A DNA stretch of 10,219 bases from Stigonema sp964246695 (lineage in GTDB: Bacteria > Cyanobacteriota > Cyanobacteriia > Cyanobacteriales > Nostocaceae), in NCBI GenBank assembly GCA_964246695.1, contig CAXTSI010000349.1:1-10219 (forward strand), read 5' to 3'. The notes under the pieces were generated by a model, which saw only the letters and a program-made list of their open reading frames with translations, did no database searches and was not told the origin of the DNA. Made by a program: the position numbers and the translations under genes. Shown in pieces: positions 1-6,224 of this stretch (within the stretch, counting starts at the first letter, position 1; each line of letters opens with the position of its first letter).

Positions 1-212
1 TTGTTATTTGTTATTTGTTATTTGTTATTTGTTATTTGTTATTTGTTATTTGTTAGTTGTTATTTGTTAGTTGTTTGTTGTTAGTTGTTAGTTGTTAGTT
101 GTTTGTTGTTAGTTGTTAGTTGTTAGTTGTTAGTTGTTAGTTGTTAGTTGTTAGTTGTTAGTTGTTTGTTGTTAGTTGTTTGGTGTTAGTTGTTGGGTGT
201 TAGTTGTTATTT
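1..212. repeat. Heptanucleotide tandem repeat block (STRR-like)
   Basis: Seven perfect copies of TTGTTAT fill 1-49. After that the unit changes mainly to TTGTTAG, with occasional TTTG, TTGG and TTGGG variants, up to about 212. Short tandemly repeated heptamers like this are well known in heterocyst-forming cyanobacteria. No coding capacity is visible. The window begins exactly at a unit, so the array probably continues to the left or an assembly stopped here. The shift from one dominant unit to another suggests successive slippage expansions. Confidence 0.95.
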
Positions 213-262
213 AGCAAAGTTTTCGGACACAACCCATACCTGCTACAATTAAAAAGGATGTC

Positions 263-418
263 TCAAGTGCCAAAACGACCGACTACATGGTTAGTGCGTA
301 CTAGACTATCCACCTCTTGGTGTCGCCGTTGGATATAAATCAGCCACACCAGCAAAACACCACAAATAAGACCGACCGCAACTGAAATACAAGCAATTAT
401 CAATATTGGATTATTCAC
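263..418 (-). CDS. Small one-helix membrane protein, 51 aa
   Basis: This is an unrecognised small gene with a GTG start (416-418) and a TGA stop. The start is supported by a strong Shine-Dalgarno sequence, AGGGGAGG, two bases upstream (421-428 on the plus strand). The predicted protein begins MNNPILIIACISVAVGL. It has one strongly hydrophobic segment at about residues 4-29, followed by a basic, polar tail with IQRRHQE at about 29-35. This layout fits a short N-in/C-out or anchored single-pass membrane protein. The last residues, VVGRFGT, faintly recall the start of an OB-fold such as in NfeD-like proteins, so it could be the truncated front of a longer protein; that is weak. It lies between the heptamer block and the next small gene, which is on the same strand. 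Function unknown. Confidence 0.6.
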   Translation of the reverse strand: MNNPILIIACISVAVGLICGVLLVWLIYIQRRHQEVDSLVRTNHVVGRFGT

Positions 419-420
419 AG

Positions 421-428
421 CCTCCCCT
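421..428 (-). promoter_or_regulatory. Ribosome binding site of the small membrane protein gene
   Basis: On the minus strand AGGGGAGG lies two bases before the GTG at 418. It is the main reason for calling this short open frame a gene and for choosing its GTG start. Confidence 0.6.
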
Positions 429-563
429 TGAGCTTCTTAATACCAGTCAATCACATGCTTGATGTGACACTTGCATAAATGCTCTTCTACTAACTCTTCA
501 GGTGAGGTGCAAGAAGTTACGTTAAAATTTACAAATCTTTACATTACACATCTCCATATGACC

Positions 564-590
564 GTAGGGGCGGGGTTTCCCCGCCCTTAC
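564..590. repeat. Palindromic interspersed repeat, copy 1
   Basis: GTAGGGGCGGGG, a TTT loop, then CCCCGCCCTTAC form a near-perfect 12-bp stem. The same element occurs inverted at 6155-6181, with one changed stem pair that is compensated on both sides. It sits in the spacer between two minus-strand small genes. It is a short interspersed palindrome, with no T-run that would make it a standard terminator. Confidence 0.8.
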
Positions 591-606
591 TGCTGTAATT
601 GTGCGC

Positions 607-804
607 TTAACTATCCTCTGGATAAACCCATTTTGGCGCTTGGGCAAGTTTTTTCATTCGCGCTGCTTCAGCTATCTCATACATCTTTTCTATAGAAGTT
701 TCTTGGATGAACCTTGAAGCCGCCTCCACATGGGATTTTTCATCTAAAGTGCTGTCGTTATCCTTGGTTTCAGGATGAGAATTATTTACTTTACCTTCTT
801 CCAC
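607..804 (-). CDS. Small hypothetical protein, 65 aa
   Basis: I do not recognise a family. The start is the GTG at 802-804, five bases after a perfect AGGAGG (plus-strand 810-815). An ATG two bases further upstream (804-806) opens a different frame that stops after six codons, so GTG is preferred. The protein is hydrophilic, with no signal peptide or membrane segment. Residues 1-25 are acidic and polar and look disordered. Residues about 27-53 (EAASRFIQETSIEKMYEIAE and following) should form amphipathic helix. The tail is PKWVYPEDS. It is transcribed divergently from mnmE, with about 220 bp between them. The strong ribosome site and protein-like composition support a real gene; the function is open. 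Confidence 0.65.
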   Translation of the reverse strand: MEEGKVNNSHPETKDNDSTLDEKSHVEAASRFIQETSIEKMYEIAEAARMKKLAQAPKWVYPEDS

Positions 805-809
805 ATTAA

Positions 810-815
810 CCTCCT
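810..815 (-). promoter_or_regulatory. Shine-Dalgarno site deciding a GTG start
   Basis: AGGAGG on the minus strand is spaced five bases from the GTG at 804 and three bases from an out-of-frame ATG at 806. The spacing and open frame favour the GTG. Initiation at the ATG would give only a six-codon peptide. Confidence 0.65.
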
Positions 816-979
816 GTGTTCAGATTTTGAAAACAGTAAATTACCGCAATTTCTGCAGCTAAGCACAAATACTTGTGTTTATCCAATAAATTTTAACCTT
901 GGAACTAACCTCTAAGACCTTCCATGTAACATTTCTAAAATTGGAAAACCAAAATTCTCAACTACACATGCACAGTCAC

Positions 980-985
980 TACAAT
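980..985 (+). promoter_or_regulatory. Possible -10 element of mnmE
   Basis: TACAAT lies about 37 bases upstream of the mnmE start in the intergenic region divergent from the 65-aa gene. No convincing -35 box is seen at 16-18 bp spacing, so this is only a candidate. The rest of 816-1012 is AT-rich and shows no other clear site. Confidence 0.25.
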
Positions 986-1022
986 CGAGAATAGATTCAT
1001 TGTCTTTATTGAAAGGGCGCTG

Positions 1023-2405
1023 ATGTCAGAAATCTATGCCACAACTGGAACCATCGCGGCGATCGCCACTGCAGTTGTCCCTCAACAGGGTAGTGTCGGT
1101 ATTGTGCGCGTATCTGGAACAGAAGCCATGCACATCGCCCGCACTCTTTTCCATGCGCCTGGGCATCAAGCTTGGGAAAGTCACCGCATCCTCTACGGAT
1201 ACATCCGCCATCCCCAGACACAACAAATAGTAGATGAAGCACTAATGCTGATCATGATTGCACCCCGTTCCTACACCCGTGAAGATGTAGTGGAGTTTCA
1301 TTGCCACGGGGGAATTATGGCAGTGCAGCAAGTCTTGCAACTGTGTCTGGAAAATAAAGCAAGATTGGCACAGCCAGGAGAATTTACCCTGCGGGCATTT
1401 TTGAATGGGCGACTAGATTTGACTCAGGCAGAAAGTATTGCCGATTTGGTGGGAGCGCGATCGCCCCAAGCTACACAAGCAGCACTAGCAGGTTTACAAG
1501 GAAAACTAGCTCATCCTATACGTCAATTACGCGCCAACTGTTTGGATATCTTAGCAGAAATTGAAGCCCGGATAGATTTTGAGGAAGATTTAGCCCCTTT
1601 GGATTATAATACCATTAGATCGGAAATTGAGAAAATTTCTGCCCAAATCACAAAGCTACTGGCAACTGCAGACAAAGGCGAACTACTGCGCACAGGGTTG
1701 AAAGTAGCGATAGTTGGGCGTCCAAATGTGGGGAAATCGAGCTTATTGAACGCTTGGAGTCAAAGCGATCGCGCCATTGTCACTCCCCTGCCTGGTACAA
1801 CCCGCGATGTGGTAGAATCTCAGCTAGTTGTAGGCGGGATACCAGTACAAGTACTGGATACGGCAGGCATTCGGCACACAGAAGACCAAGTAGAAAAGAT
1901 TGGAGTCGAGCGATCGCGCCGTGCCGCAAGTGCAGCCGACTTAGTACTGTTCACCATCGACGCCACAACAGGTTGGACAGTAGCAGATCGGGAAATTTAC
2001 GCACAGGTGCAACACCGTCCGTTAATTTTAGTTATCAATAAAATTGACATAGCATCACCAGAACAAGTACAATACCCATCAGAGATTAACCAAGTTGTCA
2101 AAACAGCCGCTGCCCAAAACGAAGGCATTGAAGCTTTAGAAGCAGCGATTTTGGAAACAGTGCAAGCAGGCTTCGTGCAAGCAGCCGACTTGGATTTAGC
2201 AATTAACCAACGGCAAGCGGCAGCATTGACACAAGCGAAAACTTCCCTGGAACAGGTACAAACAACAATTTCCGAAGATTTACCTCTTGATTTTTGGACA
2301 ATAGACTTACGCGGTGCGATTCAAGCTTTAGGGGAAATTACAGGGGAAGAAGTAACAGAATCTGTACTTGACCGAATTTTTAGTAAATTCTGTATAGGGA
2401 AATAA
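1023..2405 (+). CDS. mnmE: tRNA uridine-5-carboxymethylaminomethyl(34) synthesis GTPase MnmE
   Basis: MnmE (TrmE), 460 aa, full length. With MnmG it modifies the wobble uridine U34 of certain tRNAs to the (carboxymethyl)aminomethyl form, using a 5,10-methylene-THF-derived carbon unit, in the cytoplasm. The N-terminal THF-binding domain (about 1-120, starting IYATTGTIAAIATAVVPQQG) is followed by a helical domain. The inserted GTPase domain spans about 225-380: P-loop GRPNVGKS 232-239, switch GTTRD 258-262, DTAG 279-282, NKID 339-342. The protein ends in the diagnostic CIGK (457-460), whose Cys457 matches the essential C-terminal cysteine of the family. The ATG is preceded by AAGGG at five-base spacing (1013-1017). 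It stands alone, divergent from a small gene, and its stop codon touches a hairpin repeat. Several HIP1 sites lie inside. Nothing suggests damage. Confidence 0.98.
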   Translation: MSEIYATTGTIAAIATAVVPQQGSVGIVRVSGTEAMHIARTLFHAPGHQAWESHRILYGYIRHPQTQQIVDEALMLIMIAPRSYTREDVVEFHCHGGIMAVQQVLQLCLENKARLAQPGEFTLRAFLNGRLDLTQAESIADLVGARSPQATQAALAGLQGKLAHPIRQLRANCLDILAEIEARIDFEEDLAPLDYNTIRSEIEKISAQITKLLATADKGELLRTGLKVAIVGRPNVGKSSLLNAWSQSDRAIVTPLPGTTRDVVESQLVVGGIPVQVLDTAGIRHTEDQVEKIGVERSRRAASAADLVLFTIDATTGWTVADREIYAQVQHRPLILVINKIDIASPEQVQYPSEINQVVKTAAAQNEGIEALEAAILETVQAGFVQAADLDLAINQRQAAALTQAKTSLEQVQTTISEDLPLDFWTIDLRGAIQALGEITGEEVTESVLDRIFSKFCIGK

Positions 2406-2510
2406 ACCGCCAAGACGCGAAGAACGCCAAGACTATTCTTTGCGTCCTTCGCACGGGCAGTCGCCTACGGAGGGAAACCCTCCTGCAACGCTGCCCTTGT
2501 CTTGGCGGTT
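2405..2510. repeat. Nested inverted repeat downstream of mnmE
   Basis: The outer arms are AACCGCCAAGAC (2405-2416) and GTCTTGGCGGTT (2499-2510), a perfect 12-bp pair that overlaps the last base of the mnmE stop. Inside are a second pair, GGGCAG (2455-2460) and CTGCCC (2491-2496), and a central stem GGAGGG-AAA-CCCTCC (2469-2483). The left arm continues as AAG-spaced units (CGCGAAGAA, CGCCAAGA) shared with other repeats in the window. It looks like one palindromic repeat inserted into another. It could end or stabilise the mnmE transcript, but no U-tract follows. Confidence 0.75.
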
Positions 2511-2542
2511 CGTTTAATTTTGCTCACCTACTTGAAAACGGA

Positions 2543-3313
2543 ATGTCTTTTCTAAATGAAATTAATGATGCTAATGTATTGATTGTAGGAGCAAACCAAG
2601 GCATTGGTCTTGGTTTTGTACAACAATTGCTGCAAGATACCAGGATTGCCAAGATTTATGCAACCTATCGTCAGTTAGATTCTGCAGACGAGTTACTATC
2701 TCTCAAAGGCAAATATTCTGACCGATTAATTTGTCTCTCTGTGGATATTACTGAGGAATCGCAGATTGTTGAATCTGTTCAACAGATACGTGCTGAAGTG
2801 AATAAGCTTCACTTGGTTGTTAATTGTGTAGGGCTGCTGCATGAGGGTAATGTACAACCTGAAAAAAGCCTGAAACAGATCAATTCAGAGCATTTGCTAC
2901 GCTACTTTCAGGTTAACAGTATTGGATCTGTCCTGCTGGCGAAACATCTATTGCCGTTATTGCGTCATAGCGGCAAGAGTGTTTTTGCCAGTATTTCTGC
3001 TAAGGTTGGTAGTATTGGAGATAACCAACTGGGTGGGTGGTATGGCTATCGAGCTTCTAAGGCTGCACTCAACATGTTTATGCGAAATGTGGCGATCGAG
3101 TATGGCAGAAGCAGCCCGAAAACTTTCGTGGTGATGCTGCACCCTGGTACAACTGATACACGCCTTTCTCGTCCTTTTCAAGGAAATGTACCTGCTGAAA
3201 AGTTATTCTCAGTAGAGCGTACCGTTATTCAATTGCTGGCTGTAATCGAACAGCTAAAAGAAGGCGATAGCGGACAGTTTTTTTCATGGGATGGTAGCCG
3301 ACTGCCTTGGTAG
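2543..3313 (+). CDS. Short-chain dehydrogenase/reductase, CsgA/C-factor-like
   Basis: SDR-family oxidoreductase, 256 aa, classical length, cytoplasmic and NAD(P)-dependent. The Rossmann dinucleotide motif GANQGIG is at 16-22, followed by a VDIT acidic patch (67-70). NCVG (94-97) stands where the family has NNAG, and a VNS helix is at 124-126. The catalytic serine lies in FASIS (148-152), and the active-site pair is Tyr169 and Lys173 (YRASK). HPGTTDT (200-206) follows. The end (FFSWDGSRLPW) resembles the C-factor (CsgA) subgroup, whose tail carries a W-G-PW signature. The substrate cannot be told. The ribosome site is weak (GAAAACGGA before the ATG). Its 3' end and downstream flank are duplicated in degraded form at 4053-4173, showing that this locus was rearranged. 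Confidence 0.88.
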   Translation: MSFLNEINDANVLIVGANQGIGLGFVQQLLQDTRIAKIYATYRQLDSADELLSLKGKYSDRLICLSVDITEESQIVESVQQIRAEVNKLHLVVNCVGLLHEGNVQPEKSLKQINSEHLLRYFQVNSIGSVLLAKHLLPLLRHSGKSVFASISAKVGSIGDNQLGGWYGYRASKAALNMFMRNVAIEYGRSSPKTFVVMLHPGTTDTRLSRPFQGNVPAEKLFSVERTVIQLLAVIEQLKEGDSGQFFSWDGSRLPW

Positions 3314-3363
3314 GATGGAAAGAAAATCAGTTAAGGCGAGTTCTCTAGTTATGACCAAAATAA

Positions 3364-3393
3364 TTAAAAATTAAAAATTAAAAATTAAAAATT
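3364..3393. repeat. AT-rich heptamer tandem repeat (TTAAAAA)
   Basis: Four perfect TTAAAAA units (3364-3391) follow the dehydrogenase gene. A matching block in the opposite orientation lies at 3573-3609, so the two bracket the 3394-3572 spacer. The spacer contains a GC-rich patch around 3484-3512 with TGCGTTCGCGCA-like symmetry and no gene. It is typical cyanobacterial repeat filler. Confidence 0.8.
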
Positions 3394-3572
3394 GAAGATT
3401 AAGAAATAAACAATTTTGAATTAATAAATTTAGGTTTCATGCGAATATATTCATTTATGGAGAAGGAATTTGATTTTTTACGAGACACGTAGTGCGTTCG
3501 CGCAGCGGAGAGGAATTGGGCGAGGAAAAAGGCGTCCTTTTTTTAGGTTCCCCTGGATGCGCGACATGGGGT

Positions 3573-3609
3573 ATTAATTTTTAATTTGTAATTTTTAATT
3601 TTTAATTTG
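3573..3609. repeat. Inverted partner of the TTAAAAA heptamer block
   Basis: TTAATTT and TAATTTT units run from 3573 to 3609 and are the reverse complement of the block at 3364-3393. The stop codon of the parD-like gene (3602-3604) lies inside this block, so the last residues of that protein may derive from repeat sequence. Confidence 0.75.
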
Positions 3610-3865
3610 AGCGAAGCGATTGACGCAGTTTCTCCCTGAGTTGTTCAACTACAACTTCCCCGTCAATACCTTCACCTCTATCCAACTGCTCAATAGCAAC
3701 CTCTACTTTTTGGCGGGTTTCTTCAACCCAATTTTGATAACCCTTTTCCCACTCTTCTAATAGTTTCAATGCTTTACCAATAACTTCTGACGCATTTTCA
3801 TATTTACCTCTAGCAATTTGTGTTTGAATAAATTGCTCATCTTCGGGCTTGAGTTGGATATTCAT
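3602..3865 (-). CDS. ParD-like type II antitoxin, apparently orphan
   Basis: 87 aa. The N-terminus, MNIQLKPEDEQFIQTQI, continues with ARGKYENASEVIGKALKLLEE (18-38). It matches the ribbon-helix-helix DNA-binding and dimerisation module of the ParD/CC2985 antitoxin family. The acidic C-terminal half (IEQLDRGEGIDGEVVVEQLREKL, 58-80) is the part that normally binds and blocks ParE. ParD usually autorepresses an operon in which parE follows at once. Here the frame runs into an AT heptamer block and no ParE-like frame is visible downstream on this strand (3314-3601). It may act against the ParE at 4421-4741, act alone, or be a relic. The start is ATG 3863-3865 with only a weak AGGCG upstream. The family call is good; activity is unknown. 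Confidence 0.8.
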   Translation of the reverse strand: MNIQLKPEDEQFIQTQIARGKYENASEVIGKALKLLEEWEKGYQNWVEETRQKVEVAIEQLDRGEGIDGEVVVEQLREKLRQSLRSN

Positions 3866-4019
3866 AATTTTCGCCTGTTGTGGATTCGCTCTTGTACCTT
3901 TATTATGACAATCTTAAATGCTCCGTCTACCTCATCATTCGCCAGCTTTCCTATGTGATGGGTTCAAGCCTCTACCAAAATTGACACAGTTCATTTGCAG
4001 GATTTGCGGAAGCGATCGC

Positions 4020-4132
4020 CACACTTTTTCAGTCTGCTACCAGTTAATGCCATATTGCTGGCTGTCATCGAACAGCTTCAGGAAGGCTGGCGATTGTTTT
4101 TTTCATGGGATGGTAGCCGACTGCCTTGGTAG
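4020..4132 (+). pseudogene. Degraded duplicate of the dehydrogenase 3' end
   Basis: From 4053 the sequence repeats the end of the dehydrogenase gene (3232-3313) almost base for base. Translation gives AVIEQLQEGWRLFFSWDGSRLPW and the same TAG stop (4130-4132), compared with AVIEQLKEGDSGQFF and an identical tail in the parent. One codon is missing around EGWRLFF. Weaker similarity continues back to about 4020. The N-terminal two thirds, including the cofactor and catalytic residues, are absent, so it cannot be an enzyme. The similarity continues past the stop to 4173, into the first codons of parD. 3866-4019 shows nothing else recognisable. Confidence 0.85.
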
Positions 4133-4166
4133 GATAGGAAGAAAATCAGTTCACTCGAATCAAGTT

Positions 4167-4424
4167 ATGACCAGTATCAATATTTCCTTGCCTGAGTCAA
4201 TGAAAGTCTTTGTCGAGGAACAAGTGGCTCAAGGCGATTATAATTCAGCTAGTGAATACGTTCAACAGCTAATCAGTCAAGACCAAAAGCGTAAAGCCCA
4301 AGAACGTTTGGAGGGGCTTATAATTGAAGGTCTTGAGAGTGGTCAACCGATGGAAGTGACAGACGAGTGGTGGGAGCAAAAACGCACTCAATTGATGGAC
4401 TCGCTTCGTCTGAGGGAAGAATGA
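4167..4424 (+). CDS. parD: ParD-family antitoxin of a ParDE pair
   Basis: 85 aa. The ribbon-helix-helix strand SINISLPESM (3-12) is followed by KVFVEEQVAQGDYNSASEYV (13-32), the typical ParD/CopG-like core that binds operator DNA as a dimer. The acidic C-terminal segment (GLIIEGLESGQPMEVTDEWWEQKRTQL, 50-76) would wrap the toxin. The open frame extends upstream to 3918, but that part is out-of-frame dehydrogenase remnant. The ATG at 4167 begins the conserved domain, so it is chosen. No clear Shine-Dalgarno sequence is seen. Its stop overlaps the parE start by four bases (ATGA, 4421-4424), so translation is coupled. ParD proteins normally autoregulate such operons. Confidence 0.9.
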   Translation: MTSINISLPESMKVFVEEQVAQGDYNSASEYVQQLISQDQKRKAQERLEGLIIEGLESGQPMEVTDEWWEQKRTQLMDSLRLREE

Positions 4425-4741
4425 CAAGAGGAATAGTCATCACACCCAAGGCAAGCTTGGATATGGATGAGCATTTTGCTTACATTGCCCAAGAAAATCC
4501 TGATACCGCACTGCAATTCTTCGACTCTGCGAGGCAAACTTTTGCACAGTTAGCACGAATGCCTGGGATGGGTAATGTGTATCAGTTGGAGAATCCTCGT
4601 TTACAGGGGTTACGTAGATGGGCAGTTAAGGGGTTTAAGAAATATCTGATTTTCTATTTTGAGCGGGAGGACTGCATTGAAATTGCGCGGGTTCTCTATG
4701 CTGGACGGGATATTGAAAGGACTCTGGAACAGGAACTATAA
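4421..4741 (+). CDS. parE: ParE/RelE-superfamily toxin
   Basis: 106 aa, normal ParE length. The fold markers run in order: ITPKASLDMDEHFAYIAQENPDTALQFFDSARQTFAQLARMPGMGN (7-52), then RRWAVKGFKKYLIFYFERED (65-84), then IEIARVLYAGRDIERTL (87-102). These are the helical hairpin and beta-sheet core of ParE toxins, with the characteristic R-W-V-K-G-F-K-Y-L-I-F-Y and V-L-Y-A-x-R-D-I signatures. Characterised ParE proteins poison DNA gyrase, while some relatives act otherwise; the target here is inferred. It starts at the ATG overlapping the parD stop, with GAGG five bases upstream (4412-4415). The pair looks intact. Confidence 0.92.
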   Translation: MTRGIVITPKASLDMDEHFAYIAQENPDTALQFFDSARQTFAQLARMPGMGNVYQLENPRLQGLRRWAVKGFKKYLIFYFEREDCIEIARVLYAGRDIERTLEQEL

Positions 4742-4771
4742 CGGGGAGGCGAGATCGCTTGTTTGATTGAG

Positions 4772-4864
4772 TAGGACTTACGCACACTCTACGCATTCTT
4801 GGCGCTCTTGGCGTCTTAGCGGTTCGATAAATTAAGCTTTTTAGCAATTTTTGCGTAAGTCCTG
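4772..4864. mobile_element. 93-bp MITE-like element
   Basis: AGGACTTACGCA at 4773-4784 and TGCGTAAGTCCT at 4852-4863 are perfect 12-bp terminal inverted repeats. TTGAG flanks the element on both sides (4767-4771 and 4865-4869), consistent with a 5-bp target duplication. There is no coding capacity, so a transposase elsewhere would be needed. The interior (4797-4824) is a reverse-oriented copy of the AACCGC/AAG repeat seen after mnmE. The rest of 4742-5032 holds no gene I can recognise. Confidence 0.6.
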
Positions 4865-5032
4865 TTGAGGAGAATGTGATCGCCTAGAGAAAGCAGAGGG
4901 CAGTCACAGTTTTTTTGTGTGTTGATTGGCAGATTGGTCATTGATCGCACTTTCCCTACTCCTTATCAGTACCATAGGAATATCGCAAATGCACGGATAA
5001 ATCTATCCTTATAACCGTGTTCAAAATTCTTG

Positions 5033-6132
5033 TTATGCCTCCCCTGCCACCAAATCCCACAGCACATTGATCCCTTTCCCTACATATTTTAAATTCTGGT
5101 GCTGGGAAATCCATCGGGCGACAGCAGCAGCAACATTACTGAAGTTTTTGGCCAAGTTGCCCAAAGCATCAGCAGCACGGGAACGCACATCAGAATCCTC
5201 ATCCTGNNNNNNNNNNNNNNNNNNNNNNNNNNNNNNNNNNNNNNNNNNNNNNNNNNNNNNNNNNNNNNNNNNNNNNNNNNNNNNNNNNNNNNNNNNNNNN
5301 NNNNNNCCAAGTTGCCCAAAGCATCAGCAGCACTGGAACGCACATCAGAATCCTCATCCTGGAGTAAGGACAGCAGTGCTGCGATCGCCTGATCTTTTTC
5401 CCCTAACGCTGCCCGATATTCTTGCAGTTGCACTTTATCTATCCGATCTGCTGATGCTTTCAACAATTCCAGTGCCAGATTTTGAAATCTGGTTTCATTC
5501 AGACTGCAAAGAGTTTGAAAAACCTGAGATTTAATCCTGTAACCTACCAGATCTTTATCCCTAACTTCCAGTTCGACTAAGCGATTCAAAATCTCTTTAA
5601 TCAAACTCTCATCAGATAATTCTAAATCTTCTGCTAAACAACTGCCTGCGAAGAAAAGGTTGCGGTGCAGCCATTCTTCATAAGGAGTATCGTGTTTGAG
5701 AATTTCCTCAATAACTTTTTTGGGATTACTGCGTTTTTGCTGAGCGATTAAAAGCAGCAAAACCTCTCGCCAATGAGAATTATGTAGGTGATCTCGAATA
5801 TGGTTCAGCACCACATCAAAGCTGTCTTCCTGGCGATCGCGTATTTCTTGAGCCGTCAGGTATTCCTGAAATGTCTTATGCACAAAGGCATATCTGTCCT
5901 GCCCTTGTTCATTTAATAAACCACTGCGCTCTCTAATATGGTCAACAAATCTTTTTGCTTCACCTTTGACTTGATGTTTCTGAAGTCTTTTTTGTTCAGC
6001 AATTTCAGCAATGTATTGGCTTAATTGCGTAATCAACTCATCTTTATCTATTAAAGTATCGCCATCTTTGTCGCCCGTCGCTCCCTGAGTATGAATCCAG
6101 ATAATTGGTATTAACGGCGAGTTTGAGTACAT
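5033..6132 (-). pseudogene. C-terminal remnant of a NACHT NTPase with HEAT repeats (contains gap)
   Basis: The visible protein starts MYSNSPLIPIIWIHTQG. It carries RSGLLNEQGQDRYAFVHKTF then QEYLTA (69-94), the conserved segment after the NTPase core in NACHT/STAND proteins, then helical repeats. The last repeats are PBS/HEAT type (DQAIAALLSLLQDEDSDVRSSAADALGNL, 247-275). After the gap a matching DEDSDVRSRAADALGNL resumes and the protein ends LKYVGKGINVLWDLVAGEA with TAA at 5033-5035. The Walker A and B motifs and any N-terminal effector are absent. An in-frame stop lies seven codons before the ATG, and a palindromic repeat sits directly upstream. NACHT-HEAT proteins can be signal-sensing or defence ATPases, but this one is beheaded, so function is doubtful. 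The nominal 100-N gap does not keep frame. Confidence 0.75.
5207..5306. other. Assembly gap of exactly 100 N
   Basis: The two flanks carry the same sequence, CCAAGTTGCCCAAAGCATCA onward to CATCAGAATCCTCATCCTG, at 5153-5206 and 5307-5361. They differ at only one or two bases. The gap therefore sits in a tandem HEAT-unit array that an assembler could not resolve. The real size is likely 38 + 93n bases, since the unit is 31 codons and the reading frame must be restored. Confidence 0.95.
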
Positions 6133-6154
6133 TGTAAGGATGCGGGACTACAGT

Positions 6155-6181
6155 GTAAGGGCGCGGAAACCGCGCCCCTAC
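6155..6181. repeat. Palindromic interspersed repeat, copy 2 (inverted)
   Basis: GTAAGGGCGCGG, an AAA loop, then CCGCGCCCCTAC. The reverse complement differs from the copy at 564-590 by one stem pair, changed on both sides (G-C to C-G). It lies immediately upstream of the beheaded NACHT-HEAT frame. Confidence 0.8.
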
Positions 6182-6224
6182 GTTTGTGTTACTCCCTTTC
6201 CGCTCGAAGAATATCTATTTAAAT

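Noticed and set aside
1..212. CRISPR array or centromere-like iteron block
   Set aside because: Units are contiguous heptamers with no spacers and drift gradually, as in slippage-made tandem repeats.
3918..4166. Open frame joined in frame to the N-terminus of ParD, giving a 168-residue protein
   Set aside because: The extra 83 residues are out-of-frame translation of dehydrogenase remnant and spacer, with no domain. The ParD fold begins exactly at the ATG at 4167.
5089..5206. Arg/Leu/Val-rich C-terminus obtained by reading through the N run in the nominal frame
   Set aside because: It is a frame artefact of the arbitrary gap length. The other frame continues the HEAT repeat perfectly and ends at a natural stop at 5033.
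6069..6104. EF-hand-like acidic loop DKDGDTLIDKDE in the NACHT-HEAT remnant
   Set aside because: The spacing matches a calcium loop, but related NACHT proteins have an acidic loop before the same LITQL helix, there is no paired second hand, and the match is probably chance.
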